From: Chitinophagaceae bacterium
GTDB taxonomy: Bacteria > Bacteroidota > Bacteroidia > Chitinophagales > Chitinophagaceae
Direction: 5' to 3'
Assembly: GCA_022843585.1 (NCBI GenBank)
Contig: JALHNJ010000014.1
Location: forward strand, 62,001 to 126,000
Length of the DNA stretch: 64,000 bases
The translations under genes were made by a program, and so were the position numbers. The first letter of the stretch is position 1. The number at the start of each line of letters is the position of its first letter. The notes beneath the pieces were generated by a model that was not told where the DNA came from, did not search any database, and saw only the letters and a list, made by a program, of their open reading frames with translations. Shown here piece by piece: positions 16,196 through 24,959 of the stretch.

Positions 16196-16639
16196 ATGGC
16201 TGATATTAAAGTAAAAATAATTAATCAATCTGCTAATTCTTTACCTGAGTATGCCACACCTGGTTCCTCGGGTATGGATTTAAGAGCCAATCTTACTACT
16301 TCTCAGGTGATACAGCCAATGGAGCGGCTCCTGATAGCTACAGGGTTGTTTATTGAACTTCCTGAAGGATACGAAGCTCAAATTCGTCCAAGAAGTGGGT
16401 TGGCAATAAAACAGGGTATTACTTGTCTTAATACACCAGGTACTATAGATGCTGATTATAGAGGAGAAATTAAGATTATATTAATCAACCTTTCCAACGA
16501 AGAACAGGTCATACAGCCCGGTGATAGAATTGCTCAAATGATAATTCAATCTGTAGAAAAATGCAAATGGGTTCAGGTAGAAGAAATAGCTACTTCTAAT
16601 AGAAATGCCGGGGGATTTGGGCATACGGGTAAAAATTAA
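16196..16639 (+). CDS. dut: dUTP diphosphatase
   Basis: 147 residues, the usual size of trimeric dUTPases. Hydrolyses dUTP to dUMP and pyrophosphate, keeping uracil out of DNA and feeding dTMP synthesis. All five family motifs are visible: G-S-S-G-M-D-L-R-A near 25, R-P-R-S-G-L-A near 67, N-T-P-G-T-I-D-A-D-Y-R-G-E, the G-D-R-I-A-Q-M-I strand, and the C-terminal R-N-A-G-G-F-G-H-T-G arm that closes the active site. It follows ispF by 52 bp and precedes the lipoprotein gene by 9 bp. Confidence 0.97.
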   Translation: MADIKVKIINQSANSLPEYATPGSSGMDLRANLTTSQVIQPMERLLIATGLFIELPEGYEAQIRPRSGLAIKQGITCLNTPGTIDADYRGEIKIILINLSNEEQVIQPGDRIAQMIIQSVEKCKWVQVEEIATSNRNAGGFGHTGKN

Positions 16640-16648
16640 AAATATTAA

Positions 16649-17470
16649 ATGCTTAGAGCTCTGGTAATACTGGTTGTATCCATTACTTCACTTGCTTCCT
16701 GCAGGTCCACCAAAAAAATACAAACAGCTATAGCTAAAATTGATACTACCGTAGTTATTACTACTCCGCCTGCAGGTAATCCGGCAGAAGATTCCATTGC
16801 ATTTATTAAAGACAATTATTCGGCGGTTATAAAGAATCGTATTGACTTTACAACATTCTCTGCTAAAATGGATCTGGACTATACAGATGCAGAGGGTAAG
16901 AAGTATGATGTCAATGCACATATCAGAATGTATAAAGACAGTGCAATTTGGGTTTCAATTACTGCTATTTTGGGTATAGAAGGATTAAGAGCATTGATAA
17001 CCCGTGACTCTGTAAAACTGCTTGATAAACAGAATAAAGTTTACACAGCCCGTAGTGTGTCTTATCTGCAGGAAGTAACTGCATTGCCACTTACATTATC
17101 TTCACTACAGGACTTAATAATCGGCAACCCGGTATTTCTTGATTCAAATATTATTTCATATAGTAAATCGCCAGGTAGAATCTCTTTCCAGAGCAATGGC
17201 AGTTTTTTCAAAAACCTTTTTACAATAGGTGAAACAGGTAAATTGGTACAAAGTAGCAAGCTGGATGATATGGATGAATTAAGGAATAGAACCTGCTACC
17301 TTACCTATACTGAATATGAAAATAAGAAGGGAGTTAGCTTCTCTGCTAAGCGTACCATCCATGTTTCTGAAAAGAAGAAATTGGATATTAAGCTTGATTT
17401 CAAGCAATATGAGTTTAATGAAACGTTAAGTTTCCCGTTTAATATCCCTAAAAGTTACAAGCAGAATTAG
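16649..17470 (+). CDS. DUF4292 lipoprotein
   Basis: 273 residues. The N-terminus is a lipoprotein signal (hydrophobic run then L-A-S-C-R-S). The rest fits the Bacteroidota DUF4292 family, which has a LolA/LolB-like fold: strand-rich, with a F-S-A-K-M-D-L-D-Y segment early, an I-W-V-S-I-T-A-I-L-G-I-E-G-x-R-A segment and a D-L-I-I-G-N-P-V-F loop. By fold it could bind lipid or lipoprotein in the periplasm, but no activity is established. In Bacteroidota this gene is usually found beside the EnvC-like activator, as here. Confidence 0.75.
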   Translation: MLRALVILVVSITSLASCRSTKKIQTAIAKIDTTVVITTPPAGNPAEDSIAFIKDNYSAVIKNRIDFTTFSAKMDLDYTDAEGKKYDVNAHIRMYKDSAIWVSITAILGIEGLRALITRDSVKLLDKQNKVYTARSVSYLQEVTALPLTLSSLQDLIIGNPVFLDSNIISYSKSPGRISFQSNGSFFKNLFTIGETGKLVQSSKLDDMDELRNRTCYLTYTEYENKKGVSFSAKRTIHVSEKKKLDIKLDFKQYEFNETLSFPFNIPKSYKQN

Positions 17471-17550
17471 GCAATTAAAATTTATTTTGCAAATTGCCGT
17501 TATTACAACGTACTATCCGGCCCATGTTTAATAAAACACACCTATTAACT

Positions 17551-18912
17551 ATGCGAAAATTATTATTTATTGCAGCACTTATTGTAGGCGTAAGTGGTAT
17601 CGCAACAGCCCAGGATAAGACACAGTTAGAAAAGGAAAGGCAAGAGCTTCAACGGGAGTTGAAGGAAATGGAAGGAGCCTATAATAAAATTAAAGGGCAA
17701 AAGAAGCAAACTTTAGGACAGCTAAGTGTACTGAACAGGAAAATACAGTTACAGGAACAGTATATCAACAGCATTAGTAAAGAACTTAAATCAATTGATG
17801 ATGATATTTACCTGAGCAATCTGGAAATATATCGTCTGCAAAAGCAACTCGATACTTTAAAATCGCAGTATGCAAAAACGATAGTATATGCTTACAAGAA
17901 TAAAAGTAATTATGATTATCTCAATTTTATTTTTTCATCCAGCAGTTTCAATGATGCGGTTAAACGAATTGCATATTTAAAAAGCTACAGGGCTTACAGG
18001 GAAAAGCAGGTAACAACTATTCTTGAAACACAGGATTTAATTGCCAAAAGAAAACAGCAGCAGTTAGGTAGAAAAGTTCAGAAGAATGAAGCACTGACCA
18101 ACCAAACAAAACAAGTAGGAGAATTAGCGGTGCAAAAGAAGGAAAAGGATGCGGTTATTTCTCAATTAAAATCAAAAGAAAAGGATATTCAAAAGCAAAT
18201 AGCCACTAAGAAAAAGAGGGATAAGGATTTGAACAATGCGATAGTAGCTATTGTAAGAAGAGAAATTAAAGCAGCTGAGGATAAGGCGAAAGCTGAAGCT
18301 AAGGCAAAAGCTGAAGCGGATGCAAAAAAGAAATCAGAAGAAGTAGTAAAGAAAACTGTGAATCCTACTACACCAATAGAGGAAACAAAACCAACTACCA
18401 CAAAGCCCACTACAACCCCAACTACCACAACTGCAAAAAGGAATGAACCTGTAAAAAAACCTGCTAGTTACCTAGATTTTAATGCTACCGACGTCGCCTT
18501 AAATAATAAGTTTGAACTAAACAGGGCTAAACTGCCTTGGCCGGTAGATAATGGTATTGTAACAATGCGATTTGGTAATAATAAAATTGAAAACACATTG
18601 CTCACATTTGACAATCCCGGGATCACCATTTCTACTCCTTCACCCGGCGCAAATGTAAAAGCCGTTTTTGATGGCGAAGTGGTGGGTGTTTATAACCTGG
18701 GAGATGGTATGGCTGTTACAATTCGCCATGGTAAATACTTTACTACCTATAGTAATTTGAACGGAGTAGGAGTTACGAAAGGAACGGTTGTAAAAACTGG
18801 ACAATCAATTGGAAGGGCAGGAAAAGATGATGATGGAAACGGTGGGCAGATTGATTTTATTTTGATGATTGAAAGCAAAAACATTGATCCGTCCCCATGG
18901 TTGAGAAGGTAA
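17551..18912 (+). CDS. EnvC-like murein hydrolase activator (degenerate LytM)
   Basis: About 453 residues from the ATG at 17551, chosen because it opens directly into a signal peptide ending ...ATAQ. Residues about 22-250 are a long coiled coil rich in Lys, Glu and Gln; about 250-310 is an Ala/Lys then Thr/Pro-rich linker; the last 130 residues are an M23/LytM-like domain. The metal ligands of active M23 peptidases are missing: the first His/Asp site reads G-I-T-I-S and the H-L-H position reads Q-I-D-F. This matches EnvC, which activates amidases during cell separation instead of cutting murein. Last gene of the ispF-dut unit. Confidence 0.85.
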   Translation: MRKLLFIAALIVGVSGIATAQDKTQLEKERQELQRELKEMEGAYNKIKGQKKQTLGQLSVLNRKIQLQEQYINSISKELKSIDDDIYLSNLEIYRLQKQLDTLKSQYAKTIVYAYKNKSNYDYLNFIFSSSSFNDAVKRIAYLKSYRAYREKQVTTILETQDLIAKRKQQQLGRKVQKNEALTNQTKQVGELAVQKKEKDAVISQLKSKEKDIQKQIATKKKRDKDLNNAIVAIVRREIKAAEDKAKAEAKAKAEADAKKKSEEVVKKTVNPTTPIEETKPTTTKPTTTPTTTTAKRNEPVKKPASYLDFNATDVALNNKFELNRAKLPWPVDNGIVTMRFGNNKIENTLLTFDNPGITISTPSPGANVKAVFDGEVVGVYNLGDGMAVTIRHGKYFTTYSNLNGVGVTKGTVVKTGQSIGRAGKDDDGNGGQIDFILMIESKNIDPSPWLRR

Positions 18913-18934
18913 AAAAAATTTATTGATATAATAA

Positions 18935-18961
18935 GAAAGCCCTGATTATAGCAGGGCTTTC
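18935..18961. terminator. Bidirectional terminator between the envC-like gene and bshA
   Basis: 10-bp perfect stem (GAAAGCCCTG / CAGGGCTTTC) with a 7-nt loop between convergent genes. T-rich on the plus side and A-rich on the other, so it can serve both. Confidence 0.9.
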
Positions 18962-18966
18962 TTTAT

Positions 18967-20085
18967 TTATAGAAACTTCTCGTAAAGCTTTTCATATAAC
19001 GGAACGATGTTAGCGATGTCAAAAATTTTGGCATGCTCGGCTGCATTTTCTTTAAACGTTTTCAATGTCGCATCATCTTTTAAAATAGACATTGCCTGTT
19101 TGCTCATGGTCTCAATGTCTCCTACATTGGCCATATAACCTGTTTTGCCTTGAATATTTATTTCGCCAAGTCCACCTGCATTGGTAGATACTACCGGAAC
19201 GCCGGCAGCCATTGCTTCCAGTGCTGCCAAACCAAAACTTTCATACTCCGAAGTCAGCAAAAATAAATCGGCTATGGCCAAAATATCCTCCATTTGCTCT
19301 TGCTTACCCACGAAGCGGATTTCATCGCACACTCCTAATTCTCTTGCCAGGTCTTCGGCAGTAGAACGTTCAGGGCCATCTCCTACAAATAATAATTTGG
19401 AGGGGATTTGTTTATTTACTTCGGCAAATATTTTTACTACATCCTGCACTCTCTTAATTTTTCTAAAATTCGACGCATGCATTAAAACCCGTTCTCCATT
19501 GGGTGCAATAACTTTCTTGAATGCATCAATAGGTTTGCGACTAAAACGGCTTACATCAACAAAGTTTACAATTACTTCAATTTCTTTTTTGATGTCGAAA
19601 TGCTTGAATGTTTCATCCCGCAGGTTTTGTGATACGGCAGTGATGGCATCACTTTCATTGATTGAAAATGTAACTACTGGGGCATAGGTTTTATCTCTTC
19701 CGACCAAGGTGATATCGGTACCGTGAAGTGTAGTGACAACAGGAATATTCTTTCCTTCTTTCTTTAAAATTTGTTTAGCCATATAGGCCGCCGAAGCATG
19801 AGGAATAGCATAGTGCACATGCAGAAGATCCAGGTTATTATTTTTTATAACATCTACCATCGTACTGGCCAATGCCGTTTCATATGGTGGATAATCAAAT
19901 AAAGGATATGTGGGTACCTGTACTTCGTGGTAAAATATATTTGGAATAAACCCATTTAACCGTACCGGTTGCTGATAGGTAATAAAATGAACCATGTGGC
20001 CTTTTTGAGCCAGGGCTTTGCCCAACTCAGTAGCTAAAACTCCGCTACCGCCGAATGTTGGATAGCAAACAATACCAATTTTCAT
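18967..20085 (-). CDS. bshA: N-acetyl-alpha-D-glucosaminyl L-malate synthase, bacillithiol pathway
   Basis: 372 residues. BshA is a GT4-family glycosyltransferase joining GlcNAc from UDP-GlcNAc to L-malate, the first step of bacillithiol synthesis. Evidence: N-terminal I-G-I-V-C-Y-P-T-F-G-G-S-G-V-L-A-T-E-L-G, the H-V-H-Y-A-I-P-H-A segment, T-L-H-G-T-D-I-T-L-V-G, and the GT4 E-S-F-G-L-A-A-L-E-A-M-A motif with its conserved Glu pair. Its presence shows that the cell probably uses bacillithiol, a natural low-molecular-weight thiol for the CstB-like persulfide dioxygenase at 7425-8843. It is a single minus-strand gene with its own terminator. Confidence 0.93.
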   Translation of the reverse strand: MKIGIVCYPTFGGSGVLATELGKALAQKGHMVHFITYQQPVRLNGFIPNIFYHEVQVPTYPLFDYPPYETALASTMVDVIKNNNLDLLHVHYAIPHASAAYMAKQILKKEGKNIPVVTTLHGTDITLVGRDKTYAPVVTFSINESDAITAVSQNLRDETFKHFDIKKEIEVIVNFVDVSRFSRKPIDAFKKVIAPNGERVLMHASNFRKIKRVQDVVKIFAEVNKQIPSKLLFVGDGPERSTAEDLARELGVCDEIRFVGKQEQMEDILAIADLFLLTSEYESFGLAALEAMAAGVPVVSTNAGGLGEINIQGKTGYMANVGDIETMSKQAMSILKDDATLKTFKENAAEHAKIFDIANIVPLYEKLYEKFL

Positions 20086-20381
20086 AATGTATTATAATCT
20101 GGCTACCGAAGGTAACAGTTTTAAAGGAGTAAGGTTTACCGCTTGTCTTAAATCTTTAATGGCATTTCAATTATCTTTATCGGAGTAAGTTTTGAGATAG
20201 GGAAAAGTTGGGTTTTATCGGAGACTTAATATAATGCTGGGTAACGAGCAGAACGATGAAGGGTGATTATTCTTTCCTTTCACTGAAAGAAAAGAATAAC
20301 AGAACAAGTTCGCAAGTGACGATGATAGTAGCTATGCAGCCGGCAAACAGAAATTGTATTTTAATTTAATAAATATCACCA
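20086..20381. other. Divergent intergenic region bshA / M28 peptidase
   Basis: 296 bp with no convincing open frame. It must hold both promoters; no clear TTTG/TAnnTTTG pair, operator or RNA fold was recognised. Confidence 0.5.
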
Positions 20382-21785
20382 ATGAGAAAACTGTCTGTTT
20401 TATTTATCCTTCTCTTTTCAGTAATTGTGGCATTCGCACAGAAAGAAGACTCGGCTTTTATTAAACGGATTTCGGATGAGATATTAATGAATGGAAAAGC
20501 CTATGAGAACTTGCGGCACCTTACTAAAAATATAGGAGCAAGATTGGCCGGTTCGCAGGGAATGGTGAAGTCTGAACAGTGGGGTTTAAAAATAATGCAG
20601 GAAAGTGGAGCAGACAAAGCGTATATGCAGGAATGTATGGTGCCACATTGGGTAAGGGGCGGAGAGGATAAAGCAGCACTCAAAAAAAAGACAGCTGGTG
20701 CTACTGAATGGACATCAAAAACACTGGATGTAGTAGCACTCGGAAATTCAATCGGAGGTGGGAAAAATGGCATTTCAGCCGAAGTAATTGAAGTAAAATC
20801 TTTTGATGAGTTAGAGAAGCGAAAGGATGAAGTGAAGGGGAAAGTTGTTTTTTACAATTATAAATTCAACCCCACATTCATTCGTACTTTTCAGGCATAT
20901 GGCGATGCTAATAAATACAGAGGACAAGGGCCAAGTATGGCGGCAAAATATGGTGCAGTAGGAGTAGTTGTGAGGAGTATGAGTCACAGTACAGATAATA
21001 ATCCGCATACAGGGTCTACACGGTATGACTCAGCATATGCTAAAATTCCGGCTGTAGCAATTGGGTTACAGGATGCAGATTGGTTAAGCACTGAAATAAA
21101 TGCACAGGCAGAAACAACTAAACCTGCACAATTGCGACTGGAGCTATTTACAAACGGCCACTTTTTACCTGATACAATTGGACATAATATCATTGGAGAA
21201 TTAAAGGGAGCTGAGTTTCCAGAGGAAATAATAACTGTTGGTGGCCACCTGGATAGTTGGGATAATTGCGAAGGAGCACATGATGATGGTGCTGGTTGTG
21301 TACAAACCATAGAAATACTAAGAGCTTTTAAGGCGATAGGTTATAAACCCAAAAGAACCATTCGCTTTGTGTTATTTGCAAATGAAGAAAATGGTTTGCG
21401 TGGCGGAAACAAATATGCAGATGAGGCCAAAGCAAAAGGCGAGAAACATATTTTCGCATTGGAGAGTGATGCGGGAGGGTTTACACCACGAGGTTTTGGA
21501 ATGACTGGAACTGATGAGCAATTTCAGAAATTTTTAAGCTGGAAACCCTTGATAGCTCCTTATGGATGCTCTGAATTTAACCGCGGAGGCGGCGGGGCAG
21601 ATATTGGCCCGCTGAACCGAGCTTTTAAAACGCCAACGGCAGGATTGAATCCGGATTCACAACGCTACTTTGATGTTCATCATGCCCGTAACGATGTGTT
21701 TGAGGCGGTGAATAAAAGAGAATTGGATTTAGGTGCAGTGAATATGGCAGCGTTGATCTATCTCGTTGATAAATACGGAATGTAA
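20382..21785 (+). CDS. Secreted M28 family metallopeptidase with PA domain
   Basis: 467 residues with a signal peptide ending ...VAFAQ. The middle region (about 120-250) is a protease-associated insert, and the last 200 residues are an M28 aminopeptidase/carboxypeptidase Q-like domain: G-G-H-L-D-S-W-D (His and Asp metal ligands), H-D-D-G-A-G (bridging Asp), A-N-E-E-N-G (catalytic Glu then metal Glu), E-S-D-A-G-G, and a late H-H-A-R-N-D-x-F with the last His. All expected ligands are present, so it should be active, probably freeing amino acids from peptides in the periplasm. Its stop codon directly abuts that of argH on the other strand. Confidence 0.9.
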   Translation: MRKLSVLFILLFSVIVAFAQKEDSAFIKRISDEILMNGKAYENLRHLTKNIGARLAGSQGMVKSEQWGLKIMQESGADKAYMQECMVPHWVRGGEDKAALKKKTAGATEWTSKTLDVVALGNSIGGGKNGISAEVIEVKSFDELEKRKDEVKGKVVFYNYKFNPTFIRTFQAYGDANKYRGQGPSMAAKYGAVGVVVRSMSHSTDNNPHTGSTRYDSAYAKIPAVAIGLQDADWLSTEINAQAETTKPAQLRLELFTNGHFLPDTIGHNIIGELKGAEFPEEIITVGGHLDSWDNCEGAHDDGAGCVQTIEILRAFKAIGYKPKRTIRFVLFANEENGLRGGNKYADEAKAKGEKHIFALESDAGGFTPRGFGMTGTDEQFQKFLSWKPLIAPYGCSEFNRGGGGADIGPLNRAFKTPTAGLNPDSQRYFDVHHARNDVFEAVNKRELDLGAVNMAALIYLVDKYGM

Positions 21786-23117
21786 TTATGAAACTAATTT
21801 CTCAATTGCTTTTTGAACAGATGCAAAAGGAAAAGTACTAACCACTTTTTGCATCTGTTTTTTTATTTCTTCCGTACAAAGGTTGCCAATGCTTCCCTCA
21901 TGAGTATGATTTACGGAGCTGTTGTAAGTAAAGTTGCCGGCTTCAATATCTAATCCTACTTTTTTATACGCATCACGGAAAGGCACTCCTGCATTTACCA
22001 GTTTGTTTACTTCTTCTACGCTGAACAGATATTTGTATTTCTCATCAGCAAGAATGTCTTTCTTTATTTCAATGTTCAATAACATTAGTCCTGCCATTTC
22101 AATACAATCTTTCAAGGTATTGAAAGCAGGGAATAAATGTTCTTTCAGCAATTGCAGATCCCGGTGATAACCAGATGGTAGGTTGGTTGTCATCATCATT
22201 ATTTCATTCGGCAGTGCTTTTAGTTGATTGCAACGGGAACGGATGAGTTCAAATACATCCGGATTTTTTTTGTGCGGCATAATGCTGCTGCCGGTTGTAA
22301 GCTCAGTAGGGAAGCTGATAAACCCAAAGTTTTGATTAAGGTATAAGCAGGCATCCATGCTCAACCTCACCAATGTATCAGCAACATTTGCTAATGACTG
22401 TGCAACGATGCGTTCTGCTTTTCCTCTTCCCATTTGCGCATACACTACATTGTAATTCAAATCATCAAAGCCGAGCAGTTTTGTTGTTAATGTTCTGTTG
22501 ATTGGAAATGAAGAGCCATAGCCTGCGGCAGAACCTAAGGGATTTTTATTTACCACATCGTAGGCTGCTTTGATCGTAACTACATCATCCACCAAACTTT
22601 CTGCATACGCACCAAACCAAAGCCCAAAGGAAGAAGGCATGGCTAATTGCAAATGTGTGTAGCCAGGTAGGAGATCAGCTTTATATTTTTCACTTTGCGA
22701 TTGTAATAGTTCAAAGAATGGTTGAACTGTATTTACCAGCTCTTCCAGTTCATTGCGGAGAAATAATTTTACATCTACTAAAACCTGGTCGTTTCGGCTT
22801 CTGGCACTGTGAATTTTTTTGCCGACATCACCGAGTTTTTGCGTCAATAACAATTCAACTTGTGAGTGAATATCTTCTACATCATCCTGTAATTTGAATT
22901 CGCCTTTTTGTATTTGCTGGTAAATGTTTTTTAACTCTACTTGTAATTGCTTCAGCTCATCTCTTGTCAGCAATCCAACTGATTCCAACATTTCGGTATG
23001 TGCTAATGAACCTAATACATCAAATGCCGCTAAATACATATCCATCTCACGGTCGTTACCAACGGTAAATTTTTCTACTTCTTTTAGTGATGCTTTGTCT
23101 TTTTGCCAGAGTTTCAT
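21786..23117 (-). CDS. argH: Argininosuccinate lyase
   Basis: 443 residues. ArgH splits argininosuccinate into arginine and fumarate, the final step. The fumarase/aspartase superfamily signature G-S-S-I-M-P-H-K-K-N-P-D is intact (catalytic Ser in the first part), together with H-S-A-R-S-R-N-D-Q early and T-H-L-Q-L-A-M-P in the second conserved block. Its ATG overlaps the stop of the deacylase gene by 4 bp, so the two are translationally coupled. Last gene of the eight-gene arginine operon. The C-terminal coding DNA also contains a plus-strand terminator for the convergent peptidase gene. Confidence 0.96.
   Translation of the reverse strand: MKLWQKDKASLKEVEKFTVGNDREMDMYLAAFDVLGSLAHTEMLESVGLLTRDELKQLQVELKNIYQQIQKGEFKLQDDVEDIHSQVELLLTQKLGDVGKKIHSARSRNDQVLVDVKLFLRNELEELVNTVQPFFELLQSQSEKYKADLLPGYTHLQLAMPSSFGLWFGAYAESLVDDVVTIKAAYDVVNKNPLGSAAGYGSSFPINRTLTTKLLGFDDLNYNVVYAQMGRGKAERIVAQSLANVADTLVRLSMDACLYLNQNFGFISFPTELTTGSSIMPHKKNPDVFELIRSRCNQLKALPNEIMMMTTNLPSGYHRDLQLLKEHLFPAFNTLKDCIEMAGLMLLNIEIKKDILADEKYKYLFSVEEVNKLVNAGVPFRDAYKKVGLDIEAGNFTYNSSVNHTHEGSIGNLCTEEIKKQMQKVVSTFPFASVQKAIEKLVS
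21816..21859 (+). terminator. Plus-strand terminator lying inside the argH coding sequence
   Basis: A perfect 13-bp inverted repeat (AACAGATGCAAAA at 21816..21828, TTTTGCATCTGTT at 21847..21859) with an 18-nt loop, then a run of T. It follows the M28 gene by 30 bp and lies fully within the 3' end of argH, so those argH codons may also be constrained to keep the hairpin. Confidence 0.7.
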
Positions 23118-24181
23118 AGTACTTGGTTTAGAAGTTTGATATACAGTTCGATCCCTTCCACAATTTCTTTAATATAAATATACTCATCTGCTGTATGACT
23201 TCTTGCACTGTCGCCCGGTCCCATTTTCAACGAAGGAAAAGGCATCAATGCTTTATCAGAAGTGGTAGGCGAACCGTAATAAGTTCTGTTGAGATTGAGC
23301 CCTGCTTTAACCAAAGGATGATTTAATGCAATTGACGTAGAACGAAGTCTTGTACTTCTGGGTTTTACTTCGCAATCAACATTGGCTTTTATAATTTCCA
23401 GTACTTCTTCAAAACTATATAGTTCATTAATGCGGGTATCCACTACAAATTTGCATTGTGATGGAACCATATTGTGTGCTTTATTTTCTGTTTCAATAAC
23501 GGTCACACTCATTTTGGACAGGCCTAGTAATTCAGAAACTTTTGGCAGCTTATAATCCCTGAACCACTCAATATCTTTCAATGCTTTGTAAATGGAATTT
23601 TCACCTTCTTTTCTGGCTGCGTGGCCGGCTTTGCCATAGCTGATACAATCCAGCACCATTAACCCTCTTTCAGCAACGGCCATTTGCATAAGGGTAGGCT
23701 CGCCAACAATTGCACAATCAATTTTCGGCAAGTATGGCAAAGTGTATTCAATTCCACCGGTACCGGATATTTCCTCTTCTGCAGTGGCGGCGAAAATGAT
23801 ATTGTATGCTGTTGTTTTATCGTAGAAATGTAAAAATGTGGCTAAAAGTGAAACTAAACATCCACCAGCATCGTTACTTCCTAATCCATAAAGTTTTTCA
23901 TCTTCAACAATGGGAGAGAAGGGATCCTTAGAGTATTGCGGATTTGGTTTTACCGTATCATGATGTGAGTTAAGAAGAATGGTTGGTTTGTTTTCGTCAT
24001 ACTGTTTGTTTAATGCAAAAACATTATTGCCAACCCTTGTATGTACTATATTTCTTTCGCCAATAAAGCGGCAAAGTAAGCTTGCTGTTTGGTCTTCTTC
24101 TTTGCTAAACGATGGTGTGGCAATCAATTCTTTTAATAAGGAGATTGCTTCGGTTTGTAAAGTGTGTAAATCGTTACTCAT
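23114..24181 (-). CDS. M20 family deacylase, probable N-acyl-ornithine/citrulline deacetylase
   Basis: 355 residues. M20 dizinc hydrolase motifs are complete: L-L-N-S-H-H-D-T-V with His and the following Asp, G-S-N-D-A-G-G, A-E-E-E-I-S-G-T-G-G with the catalytic and metal Glu residues, I-V-G-E-P-T, and a near C-terminal G-D-S-A-R-S-H-T-A-D-E. With an acyl-ornithine carbamoyltransferase in the same operon, the likely substrate is N-acylcitrulline rather than N-acetylornithine, giving citrulline for ArgG. The gene overlaps argB by 8 bp upstream and argH by 4 bp downstream. An acetyl versus succinyl preference cannot be read from the sequence. Confidence 0.85.
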   Translation of the reverse strand: MSNDLHTLQTEAISLLKELIATPSFSKEEDQTASLLCRFIGERNIVHTRVGNNVFALNKQYDENKPTILLNSHHDTVKPNPQYSKDPFSPIVEDEKLYGLGSNDAGGCLVSLLATFLHFYDKTTAYNIIFAATAEEEISGTGGIEYTLPYLPKIDCAIVGEPTLMQMAVAERGLMVLDCISYGKAGHAARKEGENSIYKALKDIEWFRDYKLPKVSELLGLSKMSVTVIETENKAHNMVPSQCKFVVDTRINELYSFEEVLEIIKANVDCEVKPRSTRLRSTSIALNHPLVKAGLNLNRTYYGSPTTSDKALMPFPSLKMGPGDSARSHTADEYIYIKEIVEGIELYIKLLNQVL

Positions 24182-24959
24182 TAATTATGCTTGTTCCTGA
24201 TTTTCCGGCAATCAGCTCCTTTAAATTCTCAGCTTTGCCAATAATGACTTTTTTTACACCGCTGTTCAGGGCTGTAAATGCATTGTCCAGTTTCGGTATC
24301 ATGCCGGCGAATATTTTTTCTTTTGCTTTCAATTCCTTGTAAGATGATGGATTGATGACAGGAATAACAGTAGTATCATCTTTAGCGTCAAGCAATACAC
24401 CGCTTTTTTCAAAAGAATAAATAAGCTCAACTGTAAAATCATTGCTTAATCCTTTTGCCAGCTCCTGGGCAATTGTATCGGCATTCGTATTTAATAATTG
24501 CCCTTGCTGGTCGTGAGTAATAGGAGCAAAAACAGGAGTAAGGTTTTTCTCCAGCAAGCTGCTGATAAGATCTGTATTTATTGAATCTACATCACCTACA
24601 AAACCATAATCCATTACCGGATGTTTGCGTTTATGCGCCAGAATTGCATCACCATCGGCGCCGCAAAGACCAATCGCATTGCAATTATTCATTTGCAGTT
24701 TAGCAACAATATTTTTATTGATATAGCCAGCATACACCATGGTTACGATCTTCAATGTTTCAGCATCTGTAATACGTCTTCCATCTATTACCTGCTGTGG
24801 CACATTCATTTGCTCTGCCATTTTGGTGGCCAGCTTTCCGCCACCATGCACCAGTATTTTGTTTCCTTCAACAGCAGCAAAATCTTTTAAGAATGAGGAA
24901 AGTTTCTTTTCATCATCAATAATGTTACCGCCGATTTTTATGATATATAAATTATCCAT
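24174..24959 (-). CDS. argB: Acetylglutamate kinase (or acyl-glutamate kinase)
   Basis: 261 residues, amino acid kinase fold. It phosphorylates N-acylglutamate, the second step of arginine synthesis. Seen: I-I-K-I-G-G-N-I-I-D at the N-terminus (phosphate binding), L-V-H-G-G-G-K-L-A-T, a G-R-R-I-T-D segment for the acylglutamate, and N-T-N-A-D-T-I-A-Q-E-L-A. The short N-terminus lacks the extra helix of arginine-inhibited hexameric ArgB, which suggests the unregulated type. It overlaps its upstream and downstream neighbours by 8 bp each. Confidence 0.92.
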   Translation of the reverse strand: MDNLYIIKIGGNIIDDEKKLSSFLKDFAAVEGNKILVHGGGKLATKMAEQMNVPQQVIDGRRITDAETLKIVTMVYAGYINKNIVAKLQMNNCNAIGLCGADGDAILAHKRKHPVMDYGFVGDVDSINTDLISSLLEKNLTPVFAPITHDQQGQLLNTNADTIAQELAKGLSNDFTVELIYSFEKSGVLLDAKDDTTVIPVINPSSYKELKAKEKIFAGMIPKLDNAFTALNSGVKKVIIGKAENLKELIAGKSGTSIINE

